Position numbers and translations under genes: made by a program | The notes under the pieces: generated by a model | Seen by the model: the letters and a program-made list of their open reading frames with translations, nothing else | The model's database searches: none | What the model was told of the DNA's origin: nothing | NCBI GenBank assembly: GCA_930633495.1 | Contig: CAKNFJ010000001.1 | Span: 930,001 to 994,000, forward strand | Direction: 5' to 3' | Source: Hyphomicrobiales bacterium | GTDB taxonomy: Bacteria; Pseudomonadota; Alphaproteobacteria; Rhizobiales; Beijerinckiaceae | DNA: 64,000 nucleotides | Shown here: positions 36,143-44,923 of the stretch, one piece after another | Position numbering within the stretch: position 1 is the first letter of the stretch | Layout: every line of letters starts with the position of its first letter

Positions 36143-38236
36143 ATGCGTCCGTTGAGCATTCCCGTCGCCTTGCTGGCGGCCATAGCCCTGATCGTCGGCC
36201 AACAGGCCGGATCAGCCGGCATGATCGGCATGGGCGTGGTCGGCCTGCTGCTGGCGGTCGTGACCTTCCGCTCGCCGGGCCTGCCCTATTTCCTGCGCAT
36301 CTTCTCCGGCGTCTTCGCCATCGAATATGTGCTGTTCGGCGCGGCTGCCGTGCTGGCGCAGATCGGCTGGTGGTCGCCCGCCCTGCAGATCCCGCCGGTA
36401 CCGACCAGCCTGCCGACCACCGTCGGCGTCTTCGGCATCCTGATCTACGCGATCTCCTTCGTGCCGGTGATCGCGCGCATCGCCCGCATCGCCTCGCCCT
36501 ATTTCGAGTCGCAGGAGGTCACCACCGCCAATCTCTGGCCGATCGGTCCGTTCCGGATCAGGCTCGGCACGCTCGCGGTGTCGCTCTTCGTCTTCCTGAT
36601 CGTGATCAACCAGGCCCAGGTCGGCATCACGCTGCGCCTCTCCTTCTTCAATCGCGACATGTACGACGCGCTGCAGAACAAGGATGCGGCGGCCTTCTGG
36701 TACCAGTTGTTCTGGGTGTTCTGCATCTGGGCGGGGCTCTGGGTGATCTCGGGCCTGATCGAGCTTTTCGCCAACTACACCATCCTGATCCGGTGGCGGC
36801 AGTTCATGGCGAACGAATACACGCAGCGCTGGCTCGACCACGCGACGCATTACCGGATCGCGCTCGCCGGCAGCGTCGACAACCCCGACCAGCGCATCGC
36901 CGAAGACACGCGCGCCTTCGTCAACCAGACCTATAATTTCGCGCTGCCCCTGCTCTCGCAGGTTTCGACGCTGGTCTCGTTCTCGATCATCCTCTGGAAC
37001 ATCCCGGTCGCCTTCAACCTGCCGGGCACCTCGTTCGCCGTGCCGGGCTACATCTTCTGGGTCGCCTTCTTCTATGCGGCGGCTGCGACCTGGCTCACCC
37101 ACCTGATCGGGCGCCCGCTGATCGGGCTCGAATTCGAACAGGAGAAGCGCGAAGCCAATTTCCGGTTCTCGCTGGCGCGCCTGCGCGAATATTCCGAGCA
37201 GATCGCGCTGATGGTCGGCGAGCCGACCGAGCGCGCCCATCTCACCCAGCGTTTCCGCGACATCGTCGAGAACTTCTATCGGCTGGTCTGGCGCCGGCTG
37301 AAGCTGACCAGCTTCACGCTGTCCTACAATCAGCTCAGCGTCGTGCTGCCCTATATCATCCTTGCCCCGTATTATTTCGCTGGCACGATCACGCTCGGCA
37401 TCATGATGCAGGTCGCCGGCGCCTTCGACCGCGTGCAGACGGCGCTGTCCTTCATCATCAACAGCTACTCCTCGATCGCCTCGTACCTTGCCTCGATCAA
37501 CCGTCTGACCTCGTTCGAGAACGCCGTCGCCGAAGCACAGCACGGGCCGATCTCGGAAGAGGCGCTCGGCCGCGAGACCTCGCGCGACGAGGGCCTGCAC
37601 ATCCGCAACGCCACGCTGCTGCTGCCGAACGGCAAGCCGATCGTGAAACTCGGCGAACTCGATTTCGGCAAAGTGCGCTCGACCCTGCTGATCGGCCCGT
37701 CGGGCTCGGGCAAATCGACCCTGTTCCGTGCCATCGCCGGCATCTGGCCCTTCGGCGACGGCAAGGTCGGGATCCCGCCCGAGGCCCAGATCATGCTGCT
37801 GCCGCAGCGCCCCTATCTGCCGCAAGGCTCGCTCCGGGCGGCGCTGGCCTACCCGGCCGAGGAAGGCGCCTATGACGACGCCGCGATCCGCGCCGCGATG
37901 GAGAAGGTCAAGCTCGGCCATCTCGCCGACAAGCTCGACGAGGTCGATCTCTGGGGCCAGCGGCTCTCCGGCGGCGAGCAGCAGCGGCTGGCCGTCGCGC
38001 GCGCCCTGCTGAGCAAGCCGGACTGGCTCTTTCTCGACGAGGCCACCGCCTCGCTCGACGAAAAGCTCGAAGGCGAGATCTATGCGACGATCGACCGGGC
38101 GCTGCCGCTGACGCGCATCGTCTCGATCGGCCATCGCACGACGCTGCGCGCCATGCACGATGCCATCGTCGTCATGGAGCCGAACAACGACGGCACCTTC
38201 ACGCCGACCCCGACAGCAAAAACGCCGGCAGCCTGA
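36143..38236 (+). CDS. ABC transporter ATP-binding protein/permease (SbmA/BacA-like, YddA family)
   Basis: From ATG 36143 (AGGA site upstream) the protein has 697 residues. The N-terminal part has several helices, with an SbmA_BacA-type permease around residues 150-440 (L-R-L-S-F-F-N-R-D-M-Y-D-A-L and D-N-P-D-Q-R-I-A-E-D). The C-terminal ATPase has Walker A G-P-S-G-S-G-K-S-T, signature L-S-G-G-E-Q-Q-R and Walker B W-L-F-L-D-E-A-T-A-S-L-D. Relatives import peptides, corrinoids or very-long-chain fatty acids. The frame open to 35876 reads through the upstream repeat and is rejected. Confidence 0.9.
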   Translation: MRPLSIPVALLAAIALIVGQQAGSAGMIGMGVVGLLLAVVTFRSPGLPYFLRIFSGVFAIEYVLFGAAAVLAQIGWWSPALQIPPVPTSLPTTVGVFGILIYAISFVPVIARIARIASPYFESQEVTTANLWPIGPFRIRLGTLAVSLFVFLIVINQAQVGITLRLSFFNRDMYDALQNKDAAAFWYQLFWVFCIWAGLWVISGLIELFANYTILIRWRQFMANEYTQRWLDHATHYRIALAGSVDNPDQRIAEDTRAFVNQTYNFALPLLSQVSTLVSFSIILWNIPVAFNLPGTSFAVPGYIFWVAFFYAAAATWLTHLIGRPLIGLEFEQEKREANFRFSLARLREYSEQIALMVGEPTERAHLTQRFRDIVENFYRLVWRRLKLTSFTLSYNQLSVVLPYIILAPYYFAGTITLGIMMQVAGAFDRVQTALSFIINSYSSIASYLASINRLTSFENAVAEAQHGPISEEALGRETSRDEGLHIRNATLLLPNGKPIVKLGELDFGKVRSTLLIGPSGSGKSTLFRAIAGIWPFGDGKVGIPPEAQIMLLPQRPYLPQGSLRAALAYPAEEGAYDDAAIRAAMEKVKLGHLADKLDEVDLWGQRLSGGEQQRLAVARALLSKPDWLFLDEATASLDEKLEGEIYATIDRALPLTRIVSIGHRTTLRAMHDAIVVMEPNNDGTFTPTPTAKTPAA

Positions 38237-38260
38237 GGCAGCCGGCGCAAGGGCCAGAGT

Positions 38261-38354
38261 CGTCATTCTCGGGCGAAGCGAAGCGCAGACCCGAGAATCT
38301 CAAGACAGAACGATACTGGTTTCCGAGACGCTCGGGTCAGGCCCGGGCGTGACG
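38261..38354. repeat. Dispersed repeat, family A, short copy
   Basis: It starts CGTCATTCTCGGGCGAAGCG and ends GCCCGGGCGTGACG, with an inner ACCCGAGAATCTC. It lies between the convergent ABC and META-domain genes. Confidence 0.65.
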
Positions 38355-38368
38355 GCGAATGAAAAAGC

Positions 38369-38851
38369 TCAGAGCGAACGACTGAGGGTCAGTTCGCCGG
38401 CTGCGCCCTTGAGAACGAGGCGGCCGTTGACGAGATCCCAGTTGCGGGTGCCGCGCAGGGCCGAGAGGAAAGCCTGCTCGAAACTGAGCAGTTCCTTGTC
38501 GCAACTGCGCTTGGTGATGGCGATCGGCCCGACCGCGAGCCCCTGCTGGCGCAGTGGATAGGCCGCGGCGGAAAAGGTGTTGCAGCCGCCGAAGCCGGTG
38601 CCGCGGAGATTCTTATCGATGATCAGCGTCGCGCGCCGGTCATAGACCGGCTTGCCATTCAGCTGGACGAGGCTCCAGCTGGCGCCCAGCGGAAAGGTCT
38701 TCTCCTGCTGCGCCTGGGGGATCTCCGTCTTGCCGCCGAGCTCGGTTCGGGACGGCATCTTCTGGCGTCCCTGCGCCGCAGCTTCGCCCGGCATCAGCAT
38801 CGGAACAGCCAGGCCGGCAAGGACGGCCGCGAGGCCAAGGCGTCGGATCAT
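38369..38851 (-). CDS. META domain-containing exported protein (HslJ-like)
   Basis: This 160-residue protein has a signal peptide (MIRRLGLAAVLAGLAVPMLM, E-A-A-A-Q cleavage) and a META domain from about residue 55, with W-S-L-V-Q-L-N-G-K-P and the G-F-G-G-C-N-T-F-S-A motif. A later K-R-S-C-D pairs the second cysteine. Relatives are heat-inducible or motility-linked outer-membrane or periplasmic proteins of unclear role. The frame open to 38911 precedes the signal and is rejected. Confidence 0.85.
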   Translation of the reverse strand: MIRRLGLAAVLAGLAVPMLMPGEAAAQGRQKMPSRTELGGKTEIPQAQQEKTFPLGASWSLVQLNGKPVYDRRATLIIDKNLRGTGFGGCNTFSAAAYPLRQQGLAVGPIAITKRSCDKELLSFEQAFLSALRGTRNWDLVNGRLVLKGAAGELTLSRSL

Positions 38852-38984
38852 GATCGTCTTACCTGCATTCAAACGCGCGGCAGCGCGACGGGCCGCCAAA
38901 CCGGTTAACACGCCTAGAGGCCAATTGGTTCGGGATCAAGGCTGAAGCGCGGCAGATGCCGTCATTCCGTTGCGGAAAACCGCC

Positions 38985-39971
38985 TCAGATCCGGGCGTTG
39001 AGCCGCTCGAGCAATCGGTTCGAACGACGGAAGACATAGGCCGGCGCCGAAACGGTGACATCGTCGGCGCCGAGCCCGTCGAGATGCTCGACCAGGGCGA
39101 AGACGGCCTTGTCGGGGCAATGCAGCGTCAAGGGCGTGCCCGTGGCCGGCGGGCCGAACGGCAGCCTTGTGCCGAAACGCTCGCCAAGGGATGTGAGCGC
39201 TTCGGGCGAAAGGGACAGGCTGGCGCGAACTTCGCGGATCGTGCGTCCCTCCTCCTCCGCCGCGATGCGGGAGAGAATGGTCCTGGCGGCAGCCTTGGCG
39301 CGTTCGCCCCATGGCGCGCGCATCGAGGCGACGAGATTGGCCTCGGAAGCCAGCATGACGCCGTCGTCCAGCACCTTCAGCGCATTGGCGGCGAGCGTCG
39401 CGCCGGTCGTGGTGATGTCGACCACGATCTCGGCCGTGCCGGCGGCAGGCGCGCCTTCGGTCGCGCCGAGGCTCTCGACGATGCGGTAATCGGCAAGGCC
39501 GTGCTCGGCGAAGAAGCGGCGGGTCAGATGCACATATTTCGTCGCCACGCGCAGCTTGCGGCCGTGGCGCGCGCGCATGGTCGAGGCGACGTCCTCGAGA
39601 TCGGCCATGCTGCGCACGTCGATCCAGGCCTGCGGCACGGCGACCACGACATTGGCGTGGCCGAAGCCGAGCGGCGTCAGCATCTCGACCGCCGAATCGG
39701 CATCCGAGAGCTGCTCGCGGACGAGGTCCTCGCCGGTGATGCCGAGATGGGCCGCGCCCGAGGCGAGCTGGGCGACGATCTCGGAGGCCGAGAGGAACGC
39801 GACCTCCGCGCCCTCGACCCCGGCGATCGTGCCGCGATAGCCGCGCTCACCGCTGGCCTTGACGAATTTCAGCCCGGCCCGGCCGAAGAAGGCGGTCGCG
39901 TTCTCCTGCAGCCGCCCCTTGGAGGGCACCGCGAGAACGAGGGGGGCGTCGTTGCCGGACGGCTGGCTCAT
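38985..39971 (-). CDS. hisG: ATP phosphoribosyltransferase catalytic subunit HisG
   Basis: This 328-residue protein starts with [14 protein letters not shown], the PRPP/ATP-binding start of HisG, and has the PRPP loop [13 protein letters not shown] near residues 175-188. It makes phosphoribosyl-ATP, the first step of histidine synthesis. It is longer than the short-form HisG of about 210-230 residues, yet a HisZ gene overlaps it by 4 bases (ATGA). The extra C-terminal region (about residues 230-328) suggests an alphaproteobacterial variant that works with HisZ. Confidence 0.93.
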   Translation of the reverse strand: MSQPSGNDAPLVLAVPSKGRLQENATAFFGRAGLKFVKASGERGYRGTIAGVEGAEVAFLSASEIVAQLASGAAHLGITGEDLVREQLSDADSAVEMLTPLGFGHANVVVAVPQAWIDVRSMADLEDVASTMRARHGRKLRVATKYVHLTRRFFAEHGLADYRIVESLGATEGAPAAGTAEIVVDITTTGATLAANALKVLDDGVMLASEANLVASMRAPWGERAKAAARTILSRIAAEEEGRTIREVRASLSLSPEALTSLGERFGTRLPFGPPATGTPLTLHCPDKAVFALVEHLDGLGADDVTVSAPAYVFRRSNRLLERLNARI

Positions 39972-41080
39972 GCCGCGTCTCCCGTCAGCCGGTCGAGCCA
40001 GAGCGAGGCGCCGACGGCCGCGATGGGCCGGCTCGCGCCGAGACGGCCGAGGAGGTTGTCGTAGCGGCCGCCGCCGGCGACCGGCTTGCCGTCGCCCCGG
40101 GCGGAGTCGTGCAGCTCGAAGATGAAGCCGGTGTAGTAGTCGAGATTGCGGGCGAAGCCGGCCGAGAAGCGGATGGCGCCGACATCGACGCCGCGCGCGG
40201 CGAGGAAGCCGGTGCGCTCGTCGAAGGCATCGAGCTGGCGGCCGAGATCGAGCGAGGCCTGGTCGGCCAGCGCCCTGAGCGCGGCGGAGGCGGCATCGGG
40301 ATCGCCCGAGATGGCGAGCACATGCGCCAGCAGCGCCTTGACGTCGCCATTGACCGGGTTCTCGCGCTCGGCGGCGCGGGCGAGGAAGCGTTCGGCGATG
40401 TCGCCGGCCGTGCGCCCGCCCACCGTCGAGATGCCGGCAATCGACAGCACGTCCTCGACGAAGGCACGGGCGGCCTTGGGGTCCTGCCCTTCCAGCGCCT
40501 TGAGCAGGCCGGCATGGGCGGCCTGCCCCTCGGCTGCCGGGGGATCGAGCGCCTCGACGGCCTCCGTGCCCTTGCCCTGCACGATGGCACGGACGAGCCT
40601 GCGGCGCGCGGCCTGCGGCACAGAGAGTCCATCCAGCAGCGCGCCGAGCAGCGCGACGTCGCCCATATGGATGCGCGGGGCCTTCAGGCCGAGCGCGCCG
40701 GTCGCCTCGATGGTGAGCGCCATGATCTCCGCGTCGGCGGCGGTGACATCGGCGCGGCCGAAAGATTCGATGCCTGCCTGCTGGAACTCTCCCGGCTCAT
40801 TGGCCCGCATCCGGAAGACCGGGCCGGCATAGGCGTAGGCCGCCGGCTCGGTCGAGCCCGAGGCGATGTGATCGAGCGCGACGGGAATGGTGTATTCGGG
40901 GCGCAGGCACCAATCGCGGCCATCTGCATCCTGCGTCATGAAGATGCGGCGGCGGATATCCTCGCCCGAGAGGTCGAGGAAAACGTCGGCAGGCTGCAGG
41001 ATCGCGGGCTCCGCATGGACATAGCCCTCGCCTGCGAAGAGCGCGATCACGGTCTCGATGCTGGCGCGGCTTGCGGACAC
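39968..41080 (-). CDS. hisZ: ATP phosphoribosyltransferase regulatory subunit HisZ
   Basis: This 370-residue protein resembles the class II histidyl-tRNA synthetase catalytic core without the tRNA-binding domain: R-P-E-Y-T-I-P-V-A near residue 60, [19 protein letters not shown] as motif 2, and a late [10 protein letters not shown]. HisZ activates HisG and mediates histidine feedback. The start is a GTG at 41080. It belongs to the hisS-hisZ-hisG series, with a GIY-YIG element between hisS and hisZ. Confidence 0.92.
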   Translation of the reverse strand: MSASRASIETVIALFAGEGYVHAEPAILQPADVFLDLSGEDIRRRIFMTQDADGRDWCLRPEYTIPVALDHIASGSTEPAAYAYAGPVFRMRANEPGEFQQAGIESFGRADVTAADAEIMALTIEATGALGLKAPRIHMGDVALLGALLDGLSVPQAARRRLVRAIVQGKGTEAVEALDPPAAEGQAAHAGLLKALEGQDPKAARAFVEDVLSIAGISTVGGRTAGDIAERFLARAAERENPVNGDVKALLAHVLAISGDPDAASAALRALADQASLDLGRQLDAFDERTGFLAARGVDVGAIRFSAGFARNLDYYTGFIFELHDSARGDGKPVAGGGRYDNLLGRLGASRPIAAVGASLWLDRLTGDAA

Positions 41081-41119
41081 GGGCTTCCTATCCTGTTGCG
41101 AGCGCCGCGCTGGATCTCA

Positions 41120-41165
41120 GCATCGGATTGCTCCGAAAAGTGGACCCCACTTTTCGGTCCGATGC
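41120..41165. repeat. Nested palindrome upstream of hisZ
   Basis: Two nested inverted repeats, GCATCGG...CCGATGC outside and CCGAAAAGTG...CACTTTTCGG inside, form a long hairpin 40-85 bases upstream of the hisZ start. The CCGAAAAGTG/CACTTTTCGG type recurs between genes in many Hyphomicrobiales, so a dispersed palindrome is more likely than a specific hisZ operator. Confidence 0.65.
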
Positions 41166-41229
41166 TCTAGCAGCGGTGCCGCGAATTTTCGAGGGATTTG
41201 AGGGAAATGGGTGAACGGGATTTTTCAGC

Positions 41230-41700
41230 CGTCATTCTCGGGCTTGACCCGAGCATCTCATGCAGAAAGAGGCTCCCTCGCGTCTTCCTTCCCACGTTTC
41301 TCGGCTGTCCGCTACGTTTCGGCCGAGGATGACGTCGGATAGAGGTCTTCGTACAGATCGCGCCAACTTAGGTTGTCTTTCTCAATTAGCTCGATTTTCC
41401 ACTGACGCGACCAGCGTTTCAGACTGGTTTCGCGCTGGATAGCGATGGCGATGTCTCCGAACGCCTCGAACCAGACGAGCTTGTCGAGATTGTAGCGAGC
41501 CGTGAAGGACCGTCCGAGACCTTGCTTGTGCTCACTCACACGCCGAACGAGATCGACTGTCACTCCGAGATACAGCGTGCCGCGTGGTCTGTTCGTGACC
41601 ATGTAGACGAAGGACGGTTCGAGATTCACGTCCTTCTCGGGCAAAGTGCAGACTCGAGAATCTCCGGCAAGAGATGCTCGGGTCAAGCCCGAGCATGACG
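41230..41700. mobile_element. Family A repeat carrying a GIY-YIG nuclease gene
   Basis: The outer ends are inverted: CGTCATTCTCGGGCTTGACC at 41230 and its near-complement ending GCCCGAGCATGACG at 41700, matching over about 29 bases. The left arm (41230-41334) has the whole arm structure seen alone at 6884-6987. The GIY-YIG frame lies between the arms and both its ends run into them. The unit splits the hisS-hisZ gap. Mobility is inferred from the repeat pattern. Confidence 0.6.
41312..41686 (-). CDS. Small GIY-YIG nuclease family protein, copy 1
   Basis: The conserved part starts F-V-Y-M-V-T-N (the GIY strand) and continues T-L-Y-L-G-V-T (the YIG strand), L-V-R-R-V-S-E-H-K with the helix Arg, then R-Y-N-L-D-K-L-V-W-F-E and W-K-I-E-L-I-E. 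It is a single-domain protein. The longest frame uses a TTG at 41686, but its first ~19 residues are translated repeat; GTG 41629 or ATG 41602 are more likely starts. The last residues also read into the left arm. It is probably a DNA nuclease. A paralogue lies at 46177-46470. Confidence 0.8.
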   Translation of the reverse strand: MTRASLAGDSRVCTLPEKDVNLEPSFVYMVTNRPRGTLYLGVTVDLVRRVSEHKQGLGRSFTARYNLDKLVWFEAFGDIAIAIQRETSLKRWSRQWKIELIEKDNLSWRDLYEDLYPTSSSAET

Positions 41701-41704
41701 CCCG

Positions 41705-43321
41705 TCAATTGTGTCGCGCGAGCACCCGCTTCACGCCCTCGACCAGCTCCGACACCGGCACCGCGAACTGGGCTTCGGCCTGCTTGGCCTTGTGCTCGGC
41801 GGAATCCTTCACGTCCCGGCTGGCTGCCGCAAGCTCGGCACCGAGGATCAGGTCCTTGATCACGACCGTTCCGGCCTCGCGCTCGGACGAGCCCTGAATG
41901 ACTGCGCAGACGGCGCCGCGCCGGTCGGCATATTTCATCTGGGCATTGAAGCCGGAGGAGCCGAGATAGAGATCGGCGCGCAGCAGCGGCTTGCCATCGG
42001 CGTCCTTGGCCTGGCGCAGCGCCGAGACCATCGCCTGATAGCCCGGCATGAATTCCGGCGACTTGTTGTCCATCGCCGTGACCACGACGAGCGGAAGCTC
42101 GTTGCGGCTGTCGACGATCGGCGACTTCACCGCCTTGAGCGCCGAATAGAGCCGCGACACACCAATCGAGAAGCCGGTCGCCGGCACGGGCTCGGGCCGG
42201 AAGCGGCCGACGAGACCGTCATAGCGCCCGCCGCCCGCGACCGAGCCGAAGCGCACGACCTGCCCGTCATCGTTGGTGACCGGGAAGGTCAATTCCACCT
42301 CGTAGACCGGGCCGGTGTAGTATTCGAGGCCGCGGACGACGGAGGGGTCGATAACTACTCGGCCGTCATTGTACCCGGCAGCTGCAAGCAGACGACCGAT
42401 CTGCTTAAGTTCAGCCAAGCCCTCTCGCGCGATCTCGGAATCTCCCGCCATCCGGCCCATGTTATCCAGATAACGCCAGAGTGAAACTTCGAAAGGCTGT
42501 TCCGCGCCGGGCACAAGCCAGCGCATGACATCAAGCGGATCATCGCCTTCTGCGCTCGGGAACGAGACCGGGGGTGACGCGAGATAAAGCACGCGCTTTA
42601 TCGCATCCTCATCCAGCCCGGCGCCCTTCGTAAAGTCCCCGCTCTCGTCCTTCCGCCCCTCGCCGAGCAGCAGACGCACACCCTCCGGCCCGAACTTGTC
42701 GAGCTTGTCGATCGCCCGCAGCACGGTCAGCCGGCGCCCCGCATTCTCCTCGCCGCCGAGGCCGATGGCTTCCATGACGCCATCGAGCACCTTGCGGTTG
42801 TTGACCTTCACGACGTAGTCGCCGCGCTTGATGCCGAGCTTCTCCATCGTGTCGGCGGCGAGCATGCAGATCTCGGCATCGCCCGCGACGGTGCCCGAGC
42901 CGACGATATCGGCGTCGAACTGCATGAACTGGCGGAAGCGGCCCGGGCCCGGCTTCTCGTTGCGGAAGACGTAGCCGACGCGATAGCTGCGATAGGGCTT
43001 CGGCAGCGCGTCGAAATTCTCGGCGACATAGCGGGCGAGCGGCGCCGTCAGGTCGTAGCGCAGCGAGAGCCACTGCTCGTCATCGTCCTGGAAGGAGAAG
43101 ACGCCCTCGTTCGGCCGGTCCTGATCCGGCAGGAACTTGCCGAGCGCGTCGGTGTATTCGACGAAGGGCGTCTCGACCGGATCGAAGCCATAGACCGAGA
43201 AGCTCTCGCGGATGACGGAGAGCATGCGCTCGGTGGCGGCGACATCGGCCGGACCGCGATCGACGAAACCGCGCGGCTGGCGGGCCTTCAGCTTGGCAGG
43301 GGCGGACTTGTCGGCGGACAT
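41705..43321 (-). CDS. hisS: Histidyl-tRNA synthetase
   Basis: This 538-residue class II synthetase has motif 2 [14 protein letters not shown] and the histidine-A loop [11 protein letters not shown] near residue 345. [13 protein letters not shown] and a C-terminal anticodon-binding region (about 430-538) follow. It charges tRNA-His. ATG 43321 is chosen; the open frame to 43360 crosses a palindrome. Codons between about 42345 and 42615 differ sharply from the rest (see findings). It heads the series hisS-hisZ-hisG. Confidence 0.95.
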   Translation of the reverse strand: MSADKSAPAKLKARQPRGFVDRGPADVAATERMLSVIRESFSVYGFDPVETPFVEYTDALGKFLPDQDRPNEGVFSFQDDDEQWLSLRYDLTAPLARYVAENFDALPKPYRSYRVGYVFRNEKPGPGRFRQFMQFDADIVGSGTVAGDAEICMLAADTMEKLGIKRGDYVVKVNNRKVLDGVMEAIGLGGEENAGRRLTVLRAIDKLDKFGPEGVRLLLGEGRKDESGDFTKGAGLDEDAIKRVLYLASPPVSFPSAEGDDPLDVMRWLVPGAEQPFEVSLWRYLDNMGRMAGDSEIAREGLAELKQIGRLLAAAGYNDGRVVIDPSVVRGLEYYTGPVYEVELTFPVTNDDGQVVRFGSVAGGGRYDGLVGRFRPEPVPATGFSIGVSRLYSALKAVKSPIVDSRNELPLVVVTAMDNKSPEFMPGYQAMVSALRQAKDADGKPLLRADLYLGSSGFNAQMKYADRRGAVCAVIQGSSEREAGTVVIKDLILGAELAAASRDVKDSAEHKAKQAEAQFAVPVSELVEGVKRVLARHN

Positions 43322-43352
43322 GGGCGAACTCGGAAAACGGATATGGGCCACC

Positions 43353-43391
43353 CAACCCACATCTGGGTAGGATTAACCCGGATGTGGGTTG
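43353..43391. promoter_or_regulatory. Large palindrome in the hisS upstream region
   Basis: CAACCCACATCTGGGT and ACCCGGATGTGGGTTG are inverted at 15 of 16 positions around a 7-base centre, 32-70 bases upstream of the hisS ATG. It could be an operator or an mRNA hairpin controlling hisS. A dispersed palindrome is the alternative. Confidence 0.5.
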
Positions 43392-43430
43392 ATGGCGGGT
43401 TAGACCGTAGAGGCGCGACGGGCAAGCTTG

Positions 43431-43547
43431 TTCCCTTCTCCCCTCGGGGGAGAAGGTGGCAGCGCAGAGCGCTGACGGATGAGGGAATGCAGGCGTCGCG
43501 CCTCCCTCATCCGCCTGCCGGCACCTTCTCCCCGGAGGGGAGAAGGG
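43431..43547. repeat. Dispersed inverted repeat (family F) after glcF
   Basis: Outer arms CCTTCTCCCC...GGGGAGAAGG occur twice, inverted about a core that contains ACGGATGAGGGA / TCCCTCATCCG. It touches the glcF stop codon and may serve as the transcript end of glcDEF. Confidence 0.7.
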
Positions 43548-43549
43548 CG

Positions 43550-44923
43550 CTACTCAGCAGCCGCGAGCGCCGACGTGCGGAGAGGCCGATCCTCGATCCC
43601 CGCTCGCGCCAGCTTCTCCGGCAGCGGGCCGCCAGTCGCCCAGTCCAGCAACTCGGCCGTGTGGACCACCGGCGTGGTCGCGCCCTTGTCGGCAAAGCCC
43701 TTCGCGAGCTGGGTCATGCAGCCGATATTGCCGGTCGCGACCAGTACCGGCTTCGTCCGCTCGATATTGCCGACCTTGCGCTCGCGCAGGCGACCGGCGA
43801 TCTCGGGCTGGAGGATGTTGTAGACGCCGGCCGAGCCGCAGCAGATATGCCCCTCCGACACCTCCTTGACCTTGAAGCCCGCCCCCGAGAGCAGCCGCTT
43901 CGGCCCGTCCTTCAGCTGCTGTCCGTGCTGCATCGAGCAGGCCGAGTGATAGGCGATCGGCATCGCCACATCGCGCACCGCCGAAAGTTCCAGCGTTTCC
44001 AGGAACTCGGTGACGTCCTTCGCCAGCGTGGAGACCTGCGCCGCCTTGTCGGCATAGGCAGGCTCGTTGCGGAACATGAAGCTGTAATCCTTGATCGTCG
44101 TGCCGCAGCCGGAGGCGGTGATCAGGATGGCGTCGAGCCCCTCGCCCTCGACCTCCGCCATCCAGGCGTCGATATTCGCGCGGGCGAAGGCGAGCGCATC
44201 GTGCTCCTGCCCCATATGGTGGACGAGCGCGCCGCAGCAGCCCTCGCCTTTCGGCAGAACGACCTCGACGCCATGGCGGTTGAGCAGGCGGATCGTCGCC
44301 TCGTTGATCGCGGGGTCGAGCACCGGCTGGGCGCAACCCGAGAGCAGCGCGACGCGCTTCGCCCTCTCGGCCGGCGGCGGGAAGCTTTGCGGGCCTTCCA
44401 TGGTGGAGCGCGTCGGCAGCCGCGCCGGCGCCAGCGCCAGCATGGCCTTCAGCCGCGGTCCGACGACCGGCACCACGCCGAGCAGCGGAGCGAAGGGTTT
44501 TCCCACGAGCGCCGCCAGCATCGCCGCGCGGAAACGGCCGGGATAGGGCAGGATCGCGGCCAGAACCTTGCGCAGCAGGCGGTCATGCCAGGAGCGGGTG
44601 TAGGTCTCCTCGATATGGGCGCGGGCATGGTCGACGAGATGCATGTAATGCACGCCCGAGGGGCAGGTCGTCATGCAGGAGAGGCAGGAGAGGCAACGGT
44701 CGATATGCTTCACCACCTCGGGGGTGGCTGGCTTGCCGTTCTCCAGCATGTCCTTGATCTGGTAGATGCGCCCGCGCGGGGAATCGAGCTCGTCGCCGAG
44801 CAGGAGATAGGTCGGGCAGGTCGCGGTGCAGAAGCCGCAATGCACGCAGGTTCGCAGGATCTTCTCCGAGGCCGGCATGCGCGGATCGGAGGCGAGGCGC
44901 TCTGGGGTGAAGTTGGTCTGCAT
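43550..44923 (-). CDS. glcF: Glycolate oxidase iron-sulfur subunit GlcF
   Basis: This 457-residue protein has two 4Fe-4S motifs near the start (C-V-H-C-G-F-C-T-A-T-C-P and C-L-S-C-L-S-C-M-T-T-C-P). Two cysteine-rich CCG domains follow (G-C-A-Q-P-V, G-C-C-G-A-L-V and C-S-M-Q-H with C-C-G-S-A-G-V). It passes electrons from GlcD/GlcE to the respiratory chain. Its ATG overlaps the glcE stop by one base (TGATG). Confidence 0.93.
   Translation of the reverse strand: MQTNFTPERLASDPRMPASEKILRTCVHCGFCTATCPTYLLLGDELDSPRGRIYQIKDMLENGKPATPEVVKHIDRCLSCLSCMTTCPSGVHYMHLVDHARAHIEETYTRSWHDRLLRKVLAAILPYPGRFRAAMLAALVGKPFAPLLGVVPVVGPRLKAMLALAPARLPTRSTMEGPQSFPPPAERAKRVALLSGCAQPVLDPAINEATIRLLNRHGVEVVLPKGEGCCGALVHHMGQEHDALAFARANIDAWMAEVEGEGLDAILITASGCGTTIKDYSFMFRNEPAYADKAAQVSTLAKDVTEFLETLELSAVRDVAMPIAYHSACSMQHGQQLKDGPKRLLSGAGFKVKEVSEGHICCGSAGVYNILQPEIAGRLRERKVGNIERTKPVLVATGNIGCMTQLAKGFADKGATTPVVHTAELLDWATGGPLPEKLARAGIEDRPLRTSALAAAE

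Noticed and set aside
36212..38266. A 684-codon frame antisense to the ABC transporter
   Set aside because: Shadow frame with low-complexity composition; the plus strand has Walker A, signature and Walker B motifs.
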